Shown here piece by piece: positions 34,153 through 42,504 of a stretch of 64,000 nt of DNA; within the stretch, counting starts at the first letter, position 1; each line of letters starts with the position of its first letter. Where the stretch lies: assembly GCF_004570865.1 (NCBI RefSeq), contig NZ_SPQS01000013.1, positions 1 to 64,000 of the forward strand. Reading direction: 5' to 3'. The notes beneath the pieces were generated by a model. The model saw only the letters and a list, made by a program, of their open reading frames with translations, was not told where the DNA came from and did no database searches. This DNA is from Bradyrhizobium frederickii. Lineage in GTDB: Bacteria > Pseudomonadota > Alphaproteobacteria > Rhizobiales > Xanthobacteraceae. The translations under genes and the position numbers were made by a program.

Positions 34153-35140
34153 TCTTGGCCTTTCCCGTGGCCTTTTCCAGAAACGAATAGTCCATGTTCT
34201 TCTCCGCTTCCGCGGCGACGTCCTTCGAGATGTACTTGAGATCACGCATCATCGCAGCGATCGCGAGCGTCTGTGAACGATGGATCGCGGGATCTGGCGA
34301 GGCGTTCTTCAGCGCTTCGGTCGCCACATTCTTGTCGAGGCCGGTGAGCTTGTTGATGACCTCGATCCACGGCGCCTTGTCGGCGATTAGCTTGTTGTCG
34401 AGCTCGACCACGGCGGTGACGACGCCCTGCACGCCGGCGCGCTGGCTCGCGATCACATCCGAGCGTGTCACGATCAGATTGGTCAGGTTGCCGGCAGCCT
34501 GGTCGTAGGGCAGCACAAAATGCTTGCCGGCACCGGCAAGACGGATCTGCGAGGCGAACGGCTCGACCGAGCAGATCATGTCGACCTCGCCGCGCTGCAA
34601 GGCGGCGAGATGATCGGACGGGTTGGGGATGTTGATGAACTGGATGTCCTTGTTGGGATCGACGCCCTGCTTCAGGAACGCGCCGCGCATGTGGATGTCC
34701 TGCGCGTTGCCACGGGACGCCGCGACCTTCAGCGGCTGGCTGTCGCTCTTCGCCTTGGCAACCGTCGCTTTGAACGTGGCCCAATCGTCGGGCGGAAGAC
34801 TCAGCTTCGCCGAGGAGAGGCATTCCGAGCCGCCATTGATCTGGCCGGACACGGCGACGACATCAAAACCTTTGTCGAGCGCGGTGATGTAGTGAAGGTA
34901 GGTGACCTGCGCGACATCGATGCTCTTCGAGATCAGCGCCGTCAGCACGTCATTGCCCGAGTTGAACCCGGTGGCCTCGACCTCGACGCCCTTCGCCATG
35001 CCTGGAATAAGCGACATCGGCAGGCAGTGCGCGCATTTGGCATAGCCGAGCTTGATCTTCGGGGCTTGCGCGATGGCGAAATCGCCTCCGCCGAACATCG
35101 CCGCCATCACCACGAGGCCCAGTCGCAAACTCGTCCGCAT
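34136..35140 (-). CDS. NitT/TauT-family ABC transporter substrate-binding protein
   Basis: The 334-residue periplasmic protein has a signal peptide (LGLVVMAAMFGGGDFAIAQA) and a NMT1/SsuA-like core: PKIKLGYAKCAHCLPMSLIP, EVEATGFNSGNDVLTALISK, DVAQVTYLHYI, GEVDMICSVEPFASQIRLAG. Near the ligand-facing N-terminus is an unusual Cys-x-x-Cys (KCAHC), not typical of the family. It may be a disulfide or metal site. It is the first gene of the operon, read away from the GntR regulator. Confidence 0.82.
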   Translation of the reverse strand: MRTSLRLGLVVMAAMFGGGDFAIAQAPKIKLGYAKCAHCLPMSLIPGMAKGVEVEATGFNSGNDVLTALISKSIDVAQVTYLHYITALDKGFDVVAVSGQINGGSECLSSAKLSLPPDDWATFKATVAKAKSDSQPLKVAASRGNAQDIHMRGAFLKQGVDPNKDIQFINIPNPSDHLAALQRGEVDMICSVEPFASQIRLAGAGKHFVLPYDQAAGNLTNLIVTRSDVIASQRAGVQGVVTAVVELDNKLIADKAPWIEVINKLTGLDKNVATEALKNASPDPAIHRSQTLAIAAMMRDLKYISKDVAAEAEKNMDYSFLEKATGKAKNDLGY

Positions 35141-35223
35141 CGCTTACTCCGTTTCGAAGGCGCGAGATCCCGCGCGTCTTGCTGAGATCATCGGTCGGCC
35201 TTCGCCGCAGCGCAATCCGGTTT

Positions 35224-35240
35224 TTGCATGCTGCATACAA
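35224..35240. promoter_or_regulatory. Putative operator for the GntR/FCD regulator
   Basis: TTGCATGCTGCATACAA is a 17-base near-perfect palindrome (one mismatch) in the 199-base divergent gap between the importer gene (start 35140) and the GntR gene (start 35340). FCD-type GntR regulators commonly bind such TTGTATGC-like dyads in divergent promoters. Identification rests on symmetry and position only. Confidence 0.45.
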
Positions 35241-35339
35241 TTTGCGCGGTATGCCATTGTTTTCAGCGAGATGCGTCGATATTTTGAGCAAGTCAAAGGG
35301 CCAAAAACGGCTAGGATGAACTGAAGCAACGAGGCGCGC

Positions 35340-36050
35340 GTGCAGCAGAAGTCGGAAACCCCGAAGGGCCGAAAGTCGCCCAAACTCAAAAGGATGGGCC
35401 TGCACGAGCGCGCCGCCGCGCGGATGCGGACGATGATCATTCGCGGCGAGCTGCCGCCGGGATCGCAGACCCAGGAGACAAAGCTGTCGAAGGAGCTTGG
35501 CGTATCGCGCACGCCGCTGCGCGAGGCGATGAAGGTTCTCGCCGCCGAAGGATTGATCGAGCTCCGCCCCAACCGCAGTCCGCGCATCGCCGACATCGCG
35601 ATCGAGGGCATCTCGGAATTGTTCGAGGCCCTCGCCGGCATCGAGCGGCTGGCCGCGGAGCTTGCCGCGGAGCGCGCCACCGAGCGCGATCTCGCACGCC
35701 TGCGCACGCTTCAGACCCGCATGGAGGGCCATCACCGCAACGGCAAGCTCGACGAGTATTTTGCCATCAATGGCGAGATCCACAACGCCATCGTCCGCAT
35801 GGCCCGCAACACGCCGCTGCGCGAGGCGCACGAGACGCTGATCTCCCGCGCCGAACGCGCGCGTTACCTCGCGCTCGGCGCCGACCGGCGCTGGAGCAAT
35901 TCGGTCGACGAGCACGCCGGCATCCTCGCCGCCCTCGAGGCGCGCGACAGCGAGGCCGCGGGACGCCTGCTCGGCGCCCATGTCCGCCAGACCGGCACCG
36001 CGCTGCTCGAGACGCTCGCCCTCTCGAAACCCAAGCTGACCGCGGCATGA
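35340..36050 (+). CDS. GntR-family (FCD) transcriptional regulator
   Basis: The 236-residue regulator has a GntR winged helix (LHERAAARMRTMIIRGELPP, QETKLSKELGVSRTPLREAM, LAAEGLIELRPNR; residues about 20-85). The helical FCD effector domain (about 95-220) contains EYFAINGEIHNAIVRMARN. FCD members bind carboxylic or amino acids through a metal His triad. The start is a GTG. It faces the importer operon across the palindrome at 35224, and its stop overlaps the start of the racemase-fold gene (ATGA). Confidence 0.9.
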   Translation: MQQKSETPKGRKSPKLKRMGLHERAAARMRTMIIRGELPPGSQTQETKLSKELGVSRTPLREAMKVLAAEGLIELRPNRSPRIADIAIEGISELFEALAGIERLAAELAAERATERDLARLRTLQTRMEGHHRNGKLDEYFAINGEIHNAIVRMARNTPLREAHETLISRAERARYLALGADRRWSNSVDEHAGILAALEARDSEAAGRLLGAHVRQTGTALLETLALSKPKLTAA

Positions 36051-36802
36051 CCATGAAGCTGCTGCTGCTCAACCCGAACACCAGCACCGCCGTCACCCAG
36101 TTGATGACGGAAGTCGGCCAGCGCGCCGCCGCGTCCGGCACCGAGCTGGTCCCCTGCACCGCCTCGCGCGGCGTGCCCTATATCTCCACGCGCACCGAGG
36201 CGCAGATCGGTGGCGCCATCGCGCTGGAGATGCTGGCCGAGCAGCACGGGAAGGTCGATGCGGCGATCATCGCAGCCTTCGGCGATCCCGGCCTGTTCGC
36301 CGCGCGCGAGACGTTCGATATTCCCATGGTCGGCATGGCCGAGGCAGCAATGCTGACCGCCTGCATGGCCGGACGCCGCTTCGCCATCGTCACCTTCGCC
36401 CAGGCGCTTGGCCCCTGGTACGAAGAGTGCGTCCGCGACCACGGGCTGCGCGAGCGCTGCGCCGGCATCCGGATGCTCGATACGCCATTCAAGGCGATCT
36501 CCGATGTCGGCACCGAGAAGGAGGATCTGCTCGTTGAGCTCGCCCAACGTGCCGTCATCGAGGACGGGGCCGATGTCCTGATCTTTGCGGGCGCACCGCT
36601 TTCGGGTCTCGCCGAGCGCGTCGCCGACAGGATCCCTGTCCCGGTCGTCGATCAGGTCATCGCCGCCGTGAAACAGGCCGAAGCGCTGGTGGCACTACGG
36701 CTGCGCAAGGCAACCGCGGGCACGTTCCGACGGCCCGCCGCCAAGCCCACCATTGGTCTTGCCGACGCGCTCGCCGCCCGGCTCGAGCATCGCGATTGCT
36801 AG
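36047..36802 (+). CDS. Hydantoin-racemase-like protein lacking the catalytic cysteines
   Basis: The 251-residue protein has hydantoin-racemase architecture: LLLLNPNTSTAVTQLM at the start, GVPYISTRTEAQIGGAIAL, DAAIIAAFGDPGLFAARETF, DIPMVGMAEAAMLTACMAG and DVLIFAGAPLSGLAERVAD. In HyuA/HyuE racemases the segments read ...xxACFGDPG... and ...LGCAGM..., each with a catalytic Cys. Here they carry Ala and Gly, so two-Cys racemisation is not possible. It is translationally coupled to the GntR gene and convergent, with overlapping stops, on the amidase. Confidence 0.8.
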   Translation: MTMKLLLLNPNTSTAVTQLMTEVGQRAAASGTELVPCTASRGVPYISTRTEAQIGGAIALEMLAEQHGKVDAAIIAAFGDPGLFAARETFDIPMVGMAEAAMLTACMAGRRFAIVTFAQALGPWYEECVRDHGLRERCAGIRMLDTPFKAISDVGTEKEDLLVELAQRAVIEDGADVLIFAGAPLSGLAERVADRIPVPVVDQVIAAVKQAEALVALRLRKATAGTFRRPAAKPTIGLADALAARLEHRDC

Positions 36803-38190
36803 GGGAGCTTCGGCCGGCGATGCGAAAAACCCAGTTCGTTCTCGAGGATACGGCCAAAGGCAAGCAAGCGGGCTTCGCTTCCCGGTGGCGCGATGATCTG
36901 GATACCGAACGGCAGCTCATTCACTCCTCGCAGCACCGGCAAAGTCAGGACCGGGAAACCGACCAGCGACACGATGAAGGTGACGGCGAGATAGTCGATC
37001 GGCGTCTCCAACTGCATGCCGTCGATGGACATGACGTCACTGATCTCGTTCGGCCAGGGGAAGACGGAAGCGGCCGGCGCGACCAGGAAATCGGCACGGC
37101 CGAACAATGCGCGAAAGCTGCGATAGATGGCCGTGCGGCGGCGCTCTGCGTGGAGATAGCCCTCCGCGGACAGGTTTGCGCCGGCCTCGATATTCCAGAT
37201 CACCGTCGGCGTGAGCTCGGCACGCCGGGTCCTCAGCAACTCGCCATAGCTGCTCGCGATATGCGCGGCACGCAACGCGCGGAAGGTCTCGATCGCCCCG
37301 CCGCAATCGGGCGAGGCCTCCGCCACATCGGCAACCCGCGCGAGCGCCTTGCAAGCTCCGCCGAAGCGCGCACGAACATCGCGCGCAACCCGCGCGACAC
37401 CGAAATCGGGCGTGACCGCGATCCGCGGACGGCCCGCAAGCGGCCGATCGTCATTGACGACGCCAGCAGAGAGCGGATCGTAAGCATCAGGTCCCGCACA
37501 GACCGACAACGCGAGCTCGAGATCGTCGACGCCGCGGGCGAGAAAGCCATGGCTGGCCAGCATGTCCCAGCCGAGCGGCCGGCGCGGCGACGGGATGCGG
37601 CCGGGCGTGGGCCGGATGGAGGCCACGTCGCAAAAGCTCGCGGGCGTGCGCACCGAGCCGCCGAAATCGGTGCCATGGGCCAGCGGCACCATGCCGGCCG
37701 CGACCGCGACGGCGGAGCCGCCGGACGATCCGCCGGAGGTCAGCGCGGGATCGAACGGATTGCGCGTCGGCCCGCGCAATCTGTTGGTGCAGACCGCACC
37801 GAAGCCGAATTCCGGCGTGTTGGTCTTGCCCAGAATGATCGCGCCGGCGCGCCGCAGCCGCGCCACCACGAGATCGTCCTCGGCCGGGACGTGGTCGCGA
37901 AACAGCACCGATCCGTAAGTTGTCGCAAGCCCCGCGGTGTCGGTGAGATCCTTGATCGCTACGGGCACGCCATGCAGCGGCCCGATCGGCGCGGGTGCGG
38001 CATCGCAGATTTGCGCGGCGCGGCGGGCGCCCTCGGCATCCACGGTCACGAACGCAGTCAAGTGCGGCTCTTGTTCCTCGATCCGCCCGAGATGCGCCTC
38101 GACCACCTCACACGAGGAGAGGTCGCCCTTCGCAATAGCGTGCGCAAGGTTTGCAGCGGTGAGGTCGCAGATCGATGGCTTGGGTGTCAT
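36799..38190 (-). CDS. Amidase-signature enzyme 1
   Basis: The 463-residue amidase has the Ser-cisSer-Lys triad: Lys in GVPVAIKDLTDTAG (about 82), cis-Ser and Ser in LTSGGSSGGSAVAVAAGMVP and GTDFGGSVRTPAS (about 158-183). The C-terminal half ends LPFGIQIIAPPGSEARLL. Amidase-signature enzymes hydrolyse amides, ureido-acids (as in allophanate hydrolase) or indoleacetamide. Here it may act on an N-carbamoyl or amide product of the hydantoinase. It is read leftward; its start faces the PotA-like gene across about 90 bases. Confidence 0.88.
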   Translation of the reverse strand: MTPKPSICDLTAANLAHAIAKGDLSSCEVVEAHLGRIEEQEPHLTAFVTVDAEGARRAAQICDAAPAPIGPLHGVPVAIKDLTDTAGLATTYGSVLFRDHVPAEDDLVVARLRRAGAIILGKTNTPEFGFGAVCTNRLRGPTRNPFDPALTSGGSSGGSAVAVAAGMVPLAHGTDFGGSVRTPASFCDVASIRPTPGRIPSPRRPLGWDMLASHGFLARGVDDLELALSVCAGPDAYDPLSAGVVNDDRPLAGRPRIAVTPDFGVARVARDVRARFGGACKALARVADVAEASPDCGGAIETFRALRAAHIASSYGELLRTRRAELTPTVIWNIEAGANLSAEGYLHAERRRTAIYRSFRALFGRADFLVAPAASVFPWPNEISDVMSIDGMQLETPIDYLAVTFIVSLVGFPVLTLPVLRGVNELPFGIQIIAPPGSEARLLAFGRILENELGFSHRRPKLP

Positions 38191-38278
38191 CGCACCACCA
38201 TGCCAAACCTCGCATCGAAAGGCGAGCGCGGCGGGCACGAGACTTGCTTTCTCCTCTGGGGCAACGGGAGGCAACACC

Positions 38279-39373
38279 ATGGTTGAAGCGCAAGGCGGAC
38301 GTTCGCTCGTCGTCGACGCGGTCACCCACCGGTACCCGAGTGGCGCGCTCGCAGTCGAGAACATCAATCTCGACATCAAGGGTGGCGAGATCATCGCGCT
38401 GCTTGGACCCTCCGGCTGCGGCAAGACAACGCTCTTGCGCATCATCGCCGGCTTCATCGCGCAAAGCCAGGGACGCATCATCATCGGCGACGACATCGTC
38501 GATGCGCTGCCGCCGAACAGGCGCGCCGTCGGCATCGTGTTCCAGAACTATGCGCTGTTTCCGCACCTGTCGATCAGCGAGAACGTCGGATACGGCCTCG
38601 CCGCCCGCGGCATCGACAAGGCGACGCGCCAGCGCGAGGCGCAGCGCCTGCTCGAGCTGGTGCAATTGCCGGCGATGGCCGAGCGGCTGCCGCGCCAGCT
38701 CTCCGGCGGCCAGCAGCAGCGCGTCGCGCTCGCCCGCGCGCTCGCGATCAAGCCCTCGATCCTGCTGCTCGACGAGCCCTTTGCGGCGCTGGACAAGAAT
38801 CTGCGGCTCGACATGCAGATCGAGATCAAGCGGCTGCAACGCGTCTCCGGCATCACCACGCTGATCGTGACCCACGACCAAGAGGAGGCGCTGTCGATGG
38901 CCGACCGCGTCGCCGTGCTCAGCCACGGCAAGCTCGAGCAATTCGGGACGCCGTCCGACATCTATGACCGACCGCAGACGCTGTTCGTGAACACCTTCGT
39001 CGGCTCGACCAACCGCATGCCCGGTGTCGTGGTCTCGGCCGATCGCACCGCTGCAAAAGTGCGGCTCGATGCCGGCGCCGAGATCATCGCACGGCCGGCG
39101 GCGGCCAGCCTCGCGGAGGGCGGCCGCGTCACCGTCTGCATCCGGCCCGAGCATCTGCAATTCGTCGCCGACGAGACCGGCTTCGCCGGCGTCGTCGGCA
39201 TGTCGCTGCCACTGGGGGCCACCGTCGTGCACGAGATCACGACCGCCGACGGCTCCGGCGTCAAGATTTCCCAGGCGCGCATCGGTGCAACGCACGCACT
39301 GGAGAGCGGCGCTGCGGTGCGCCTCGCCCCGCTCGCCCCATCGCTCGCCAACGCCTTTCCCGCAACGCTTTAG
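38279..39373 (+). CDS. potA-like: Spermidine/putrescine-type ABC transporter ATP-binding protein
   Basis: The 364-residue ATPase has Walker A GPSGCGKTTLL, Q-loop FQNYALFPHLS, signature LSGGQQQRVALARAL, Walker B LLLDEPFAALDKN and H-loop TLIVTHDQEEALSMADR. A C-terminal TOBE-like regulatory domain follows (VTVCIRPEHLQFVADETGFA). This fits PotA/AfuC-type ATPases. It opens the second importer of the cluster, followed by the binding protein and two permeases. Confidence 0.9.
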   Translation: MVEAQGGRSLVVDAVTHRYPSGALAVENINLDIKGGEIIALLGPSGCGKTTLLRIIAGFIAQSQGRIIIGDDIVDALPPNRRAVGIVFQNYALFPHLSISENVGYGLAARGIDKATRQREAQRLLELVQLPAMAERLPRQLSGGQQQRVALARALAIKPSILLLDEPFAALDKNLRLDMQIEIKRLQRVSGITTLIVTHDQEEALSMADRVAVLSHGKLEQFGTPSDIYDRPQTLFVNTFVGSTNRMPGVVVSADRTAAKVRLDAGAEIIARPAAASLAEGGRVTVCIRPEHLQFVADETGFAGVVGMSLPLGATVVHEITTADGSGVKISQARIGATHALESGAAVRLAPLAPSLANAFPATL

Positions 39374-39397
39374 ATCCAGTCCATAGGGAGTTCGACC

Positions 39398-40444
39398 ATG
39401 ATCATGAACCGCCGAAGCCTGATGACCACCGCACTGACACTCGGCGCCATGAAGGCGTTTCCGGGATTGAGTTTTGCCCAGGCTCGCCCGCTGGTGTTTG
39501 CGACCTTCACCGGAAGCTGGGAGGAAGCGCACAAGGCCGTGCTGGTGCCGGCCTTCCGGAAAGCGAACGCCGATGCGGCGATCGTGCTCGACCCCATGCT
39601 CTCGGTCGACCAGATCGCGAAGGTCAATGCCGCCAAGGCCAACCCGCCGATCGACGTCATGCTGCATGATCCCGGTCCTGCGCTCGTCGCGATCGGCCAG
39701 GATCTGGTCGAGCCCTACCCGGTCGAGAAGAGCGCCTATTACAAGGACCTGATCAGCGAGGCGCAGGAGCCGACGGGCCCAGCCCCGTTCTTCCAGGTCG
39801 TCGGTCTCACCTACAATCCCGAAGCGATCAAGACCCCGCCGACCTCCTGGGCCGACCTCTGGAAGCCCGAGTTCAAGGGCCGCGTCGGCATCACCAACCT
39901 GAACTCGACGCTCGGCACCGGCTGGCTGGTCGAGATCGCCAAGATGCGCGGCGGCTCGGAGGCCAATGTCGACCCCGCTTTCAAGGCGCTGGAAGAGCTG
40001 AAGCCCAATCTAGCCGCGGTCGCCGCCAATCCCGGCGCGCTCGCGACCCTGTTCCAGCAAGGCCAGATCGACATCTCGCCCGGCAATTTCAACGCCATCC
40101 AGATCCTGAAAGCGCGCGGCGTGCCGGTCGAGTTCGTGGCGCCGAAGGAAGGCGCCATCGCCTTCAAGACCACGATCCACATCGTCAAGAACTCGCCGAA
40201 CCGCGAGCTCGCCTTCAAGCTGATCGAAGCCGCGCTGACGGCTGAGGTGCAGACCACGCTGATGAAGCCGCCCTACCTGATCGTGCCGACCAATTCCAAG
40301 GTCGCGATGAGCGGCGAGATCGCGCGCGTGCTCGCCAAGGACACCGCCGAGCTGAAGCAGAAATTCGTATTCCAAGACTGGAAGAAGATCAACGAGCAGC
40401 GCTCGGCCTGGATCGAACGTTTTAATCGCGAGATCAAGATCTAA
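39398..40444 (+). CDS. ABC transporter extracellular substrate-binding protein (PotD/Fbp type)
   Basis: The 348-residue protein has a twin-Arg-containing leader (MIMNRRSLMTTALTLGAMKA...LSFAQA) and a family-1 binding fold: PLVFATFTGSWEEAHKAVLV, PPIDVMLHDPGPALVAIG, LTYNPEAIKTPPTSWADLWK, FKGRVGITNLNSTLGTGWLV. Cluster context suggests a small organic acid, amide or ureide ligand rather than a polyamine, but this is inference. It follows the ATPase gene by 24 bases. Confidence 0.82.
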   Translation: MIMNRRSLMTTALTLGAMKAFPGLSFAQARPLVFATFTGSWEEAHKAVLVPAFRKANADAAIVLDPMLSVDQIAKVNAAKANPPIDVMLHDPGPALVAIGQDLVEPYPVEKSAYYKDLISEAQEPTGPAPFFQVVGLTYNPEAIKTPPTSWADLWKPEFKGRVGITNLNSTLGTGWLVEIAKMRGGSEANVDPAFKALEELKPNLAAVAANPGALATLFQQGQIDISPGNFNAIQILKARGVPVEFVAPKEGAIAFKTTIHIVKNSPNRELAFKLIEAALTAEVQTTLMKPPYLIVPTNSKVAMSGEIARVLAKDTAELKQKFVFQDWKKINEQRSAWIERFNREIKI

Positions 40445-40463
40445 AGCCACGAAGGTTTGAGCG

Positions 40464-41327
40464 ATGGGCGCGGCGCCTGCATCACGCGACGTGACGTCTT
40501 ACGGGATGGGATTGGCGGCGCCTCTGGCGCTGTTCTTCCTGATCTTCTTCGTGGCGCCGCTGCTTCAGCTGCTCTGGCTCTCGCTGCACAACGACACGGC
40601 CGGGCTCCATTGGGGGCTCGGCCAATACCTGCACTTTCTCACCGATCCCTTCAGCCTCAGCGTGCTCGGCTCGACGCTGCTGCTGGGGGCCGAGGTGACG
40701 GCCGTCTGCCTCGCGCTCGGCTTTCCCATCGCTTGGCTCTACCAGCGGGTCGGACCAAAACTCCAGACCATCATCATCCTGATCGTGCTGCTGCCGCTGC
40801 TCACCAGCGTCGTGGTGCGTACCTTCGCCTGGATCGTCATCCTGGGCCGGCAGGGCATCATCAACGCGACACTGCAATCCCTTGGGATCATCGATACGCC
40901 CTTGAAACTGCTGTACACCCAGTTCGGCGTCGTGATCGCGCTGGCGCAGGTGCAGATGCCGCTGATGACATTGCCGCTGATCACCGCGCTCGGCAGGATC
41001 GACCCAAATCTCGACGATGCCTCCTGCTCGCTCGGTGCCGGAAGCTGGCGCACCTTCTTCCGGATCGTGCTGCCGCTGTCGCTGCCCGGCGTCATTGCCG
41101 GCTGCACGCTGACCTATGCCGCCGCGATCACGGCCTTCATCACCCAATCGCTGATCGGCGGCGGGCAGATGCTGTTCATGCCGATGTATCTCTATCAACA
41201 GGCCTCCACACTGCAAAACTGGCCGTTTGCATCGGCGATCTCGATCATTTTCCTGCTCGCCGTGCTCGCGGTCGTCTCCGTCTTCACCACGCTCGGCCGC
41301 CTGTCGCGCGGCTATGGAGGCGCGTGA
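40464..41327 (+). CDS. ABC transporter permease 1 (PotB type)
   Basis: This 287-residue permease has about six spans (APLALFFLIFFVAPLLQLLW; TIIILIVLLPLLTSVVVRTF) and the EAA loop CSLGAGSWRTFFRIVLPLSL followed by PGVIAGC. Its stop overlaps the start of permease 2 by one base (TGATG). Confidence 0.9.
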   Translation: MGAAPASRDVTSYGMGLAAPLALFFLIFFVAPLLQLLWLSLHNDTAGLHWGLGQYLHFLTDPFSLSVLGSTLLLGAEVTAVCLALGFPIAWLYQRVGPKLQTIIILIVLLPLLTSVVVRTFAWIVILGRQGIINATLQSLGIIDTPLKLLYTQFGVVIALAQVQMPLMTLPLITALGRIDPNLDDASCSLGAGSWRTFFRIVLPLSLPGVIAGCTLTYAAAITAFITQSLIGGGQMLFMPMYLYQQASTLQNWPFASAISIIFLLAVLAVVSVFTTLGRLSRGYGGA

Positions 41328-42142
41328 TGGCTGGCCGCAAGCGCACGCTGGAATCGTTCAGTTTCGAACTGGTGATGACGGTGATCGCGCTGATCGCTCT
41401 GGTCATCATCATTTCGCCCTCGCTCGTGGTCCTGATCGTCTCCTTCACCAGCGGCTTCTCGCTGCGCTTCCCGCCGCCCGGCTATTCGCTGCGCTGGTAC
41501 GCCGAGCTCTGGGATGCCTGGCAGTTGCATTTCGCGGCGAAAAACAGCCTCATCGTCGCGCTGTGGGCAACCGGCCTGTCCGTCGTGCTCGGCGTGGCCG
41601 CCGCGCTGGCGATCTCGCGCTCGCCGACGCTGTCGGCGCGGCTGCTCGATTCCTTGTTCATGTCGCCGCTGGTGCTGCCGGCGCTGGCTTTTGGTTTGGC
41701 CGCGCTGATGCTGTTCTCGCTGGTCGGCCTGCCGGTCTCGCCGCTGACGCTCGTGATCGGCCACACGGTGGTCTGCGTGCCCTATGTCGTGCGCAACACG
41801 GTCGCCGCGCTCGCCCAGTTGGAGCCGACCCTGCTGGAGAGCTCGGCGGTGCTTGGCGCCAGCCGCCTCTACACCTTCCGGCGCATCGTGCTGCCGCTGA
41901 TCCGGCCAGGCATCATCGCCGGCGCCTTCATCGCCTTCATGTCGTCCTTCGACAATGTGCCGGTCTCGCTGTTTCTGCGCGATGCCGCGACCGACATGCT
42001 GCCGATCCGGATGTGGCAGGACCTCGAAGGCAAGCTCGACGTCACAATCGCAGCGTTGTCAGGCGTGCTGATCATCGCGACGGTCGCGCTGGTTGCGGTC
42101 ATGGAACGCGTCACGGGCCTGTCGCGGCGGCTGACCAATTGA
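41327..42142 (+). CDS. ABC transporter permease 2 (PotC type)
   Basis: The 271-residue permease begins MAGRKRTLESFSFELVMTVI. It contains the span LIALVIIISPSLVVLIVSF and the EAA loop SAVLGASRLYTFRRIVLPLI, RPGIIAGAFIAFMSSFDNVP. Together with permease 1 it forms the heterodimeric channel. Its stop abuts the stop of the hydroxyisourate-hydrolase-like gene on the other strand. Confidence 0.9.
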   Translation: MAGRKRTLESFSFELVMTVIALIALVIIISPSLVVLIVSFTSGFSLRFPPPGYSLRWYAELWDAWQLHFAAKNSLIVALWATGLSVVLGVAAALAISRSPTLSARLLDSLFMSPLVLPALAFGLAALMLFSLVGLPVSPLTLVIGHTVVCVPYVVRNTVAALAQLEPTLLESSAVLGASRLYTFRRIVLPLIRPGIIAGAFIAFMSSFDNVPVSLFLRDAATDMLPIRMWQDLEGKLDVTIAALSGVLIIATVALVAVMERVTGLSRRLTN

Positions 42143-42478
42143 TCAGGCGCCGCGGAACAGCGAATAACCCCAGCGCGTGAATTTCAGCGGCAGATGAAAA
42201 TGCTCGTCAACGTTCTCGATGCGAAAGCGGAACGGCGTCACGGTCAGGAAGCCGTCGCTGTCGCCAAAGAACTCGCCGAGATGAAACCTCACCTCGAACT
42301 CGCCTGCCGTCACGCCCGCGCCTTGCGCGATGGCATGATCGAGCACACCGTTGGCGCCGAGTCTCCCGTCGGCGATGCGCGCGGAGTCCGGATCGATCCG
42401 CCAGATCTCGACGCGCAGCCCCTTTGCCGGGCGCCCGCTCGCCACATCGACCGCGTGAATGGAAATGCCGCCTGCCAC
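42143..42478 (-). CDS. uraH-like: 5-hydroxyisourate-hydrolase-like (transthyretin-fold) protein
   Basis: The 111-residue protein has transthyretin-type HIUase length and order: N-terminal GISIHAVDVASGRPAKGLRV (active-site His), RFHLGEFFGD, FLTVTPFRFRIENVDEHFHL (second His) and a C-terminus ending SLFRGA. The GTG start at 42478 has a perfect GGAGG site 6 bases upstream. In classical HIUases the last four residues are YRGS; here they are FRGA, so the active site differs. HIUase opens the ring of 5-hydroxyisourate, but no urate oxidase or OHCU decarboxylase is present. It may act on another cyclic ureide. Confidence 0.75.
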   Translation of the reverse strand: MAGGISIHAVDVASGRPAKGLRVEIWRIDPDSARIADGRLGANGVLDHAIAQGAGVTAGEFEVRFHLGEFFGDSDGFLTVTPFRFRIENVDEHFHLPLKFTRWGYSLFRGA

Positions 42479-42504
42479 GTTGTTCCTCCCATGAGCAAGC
42501 CGCC

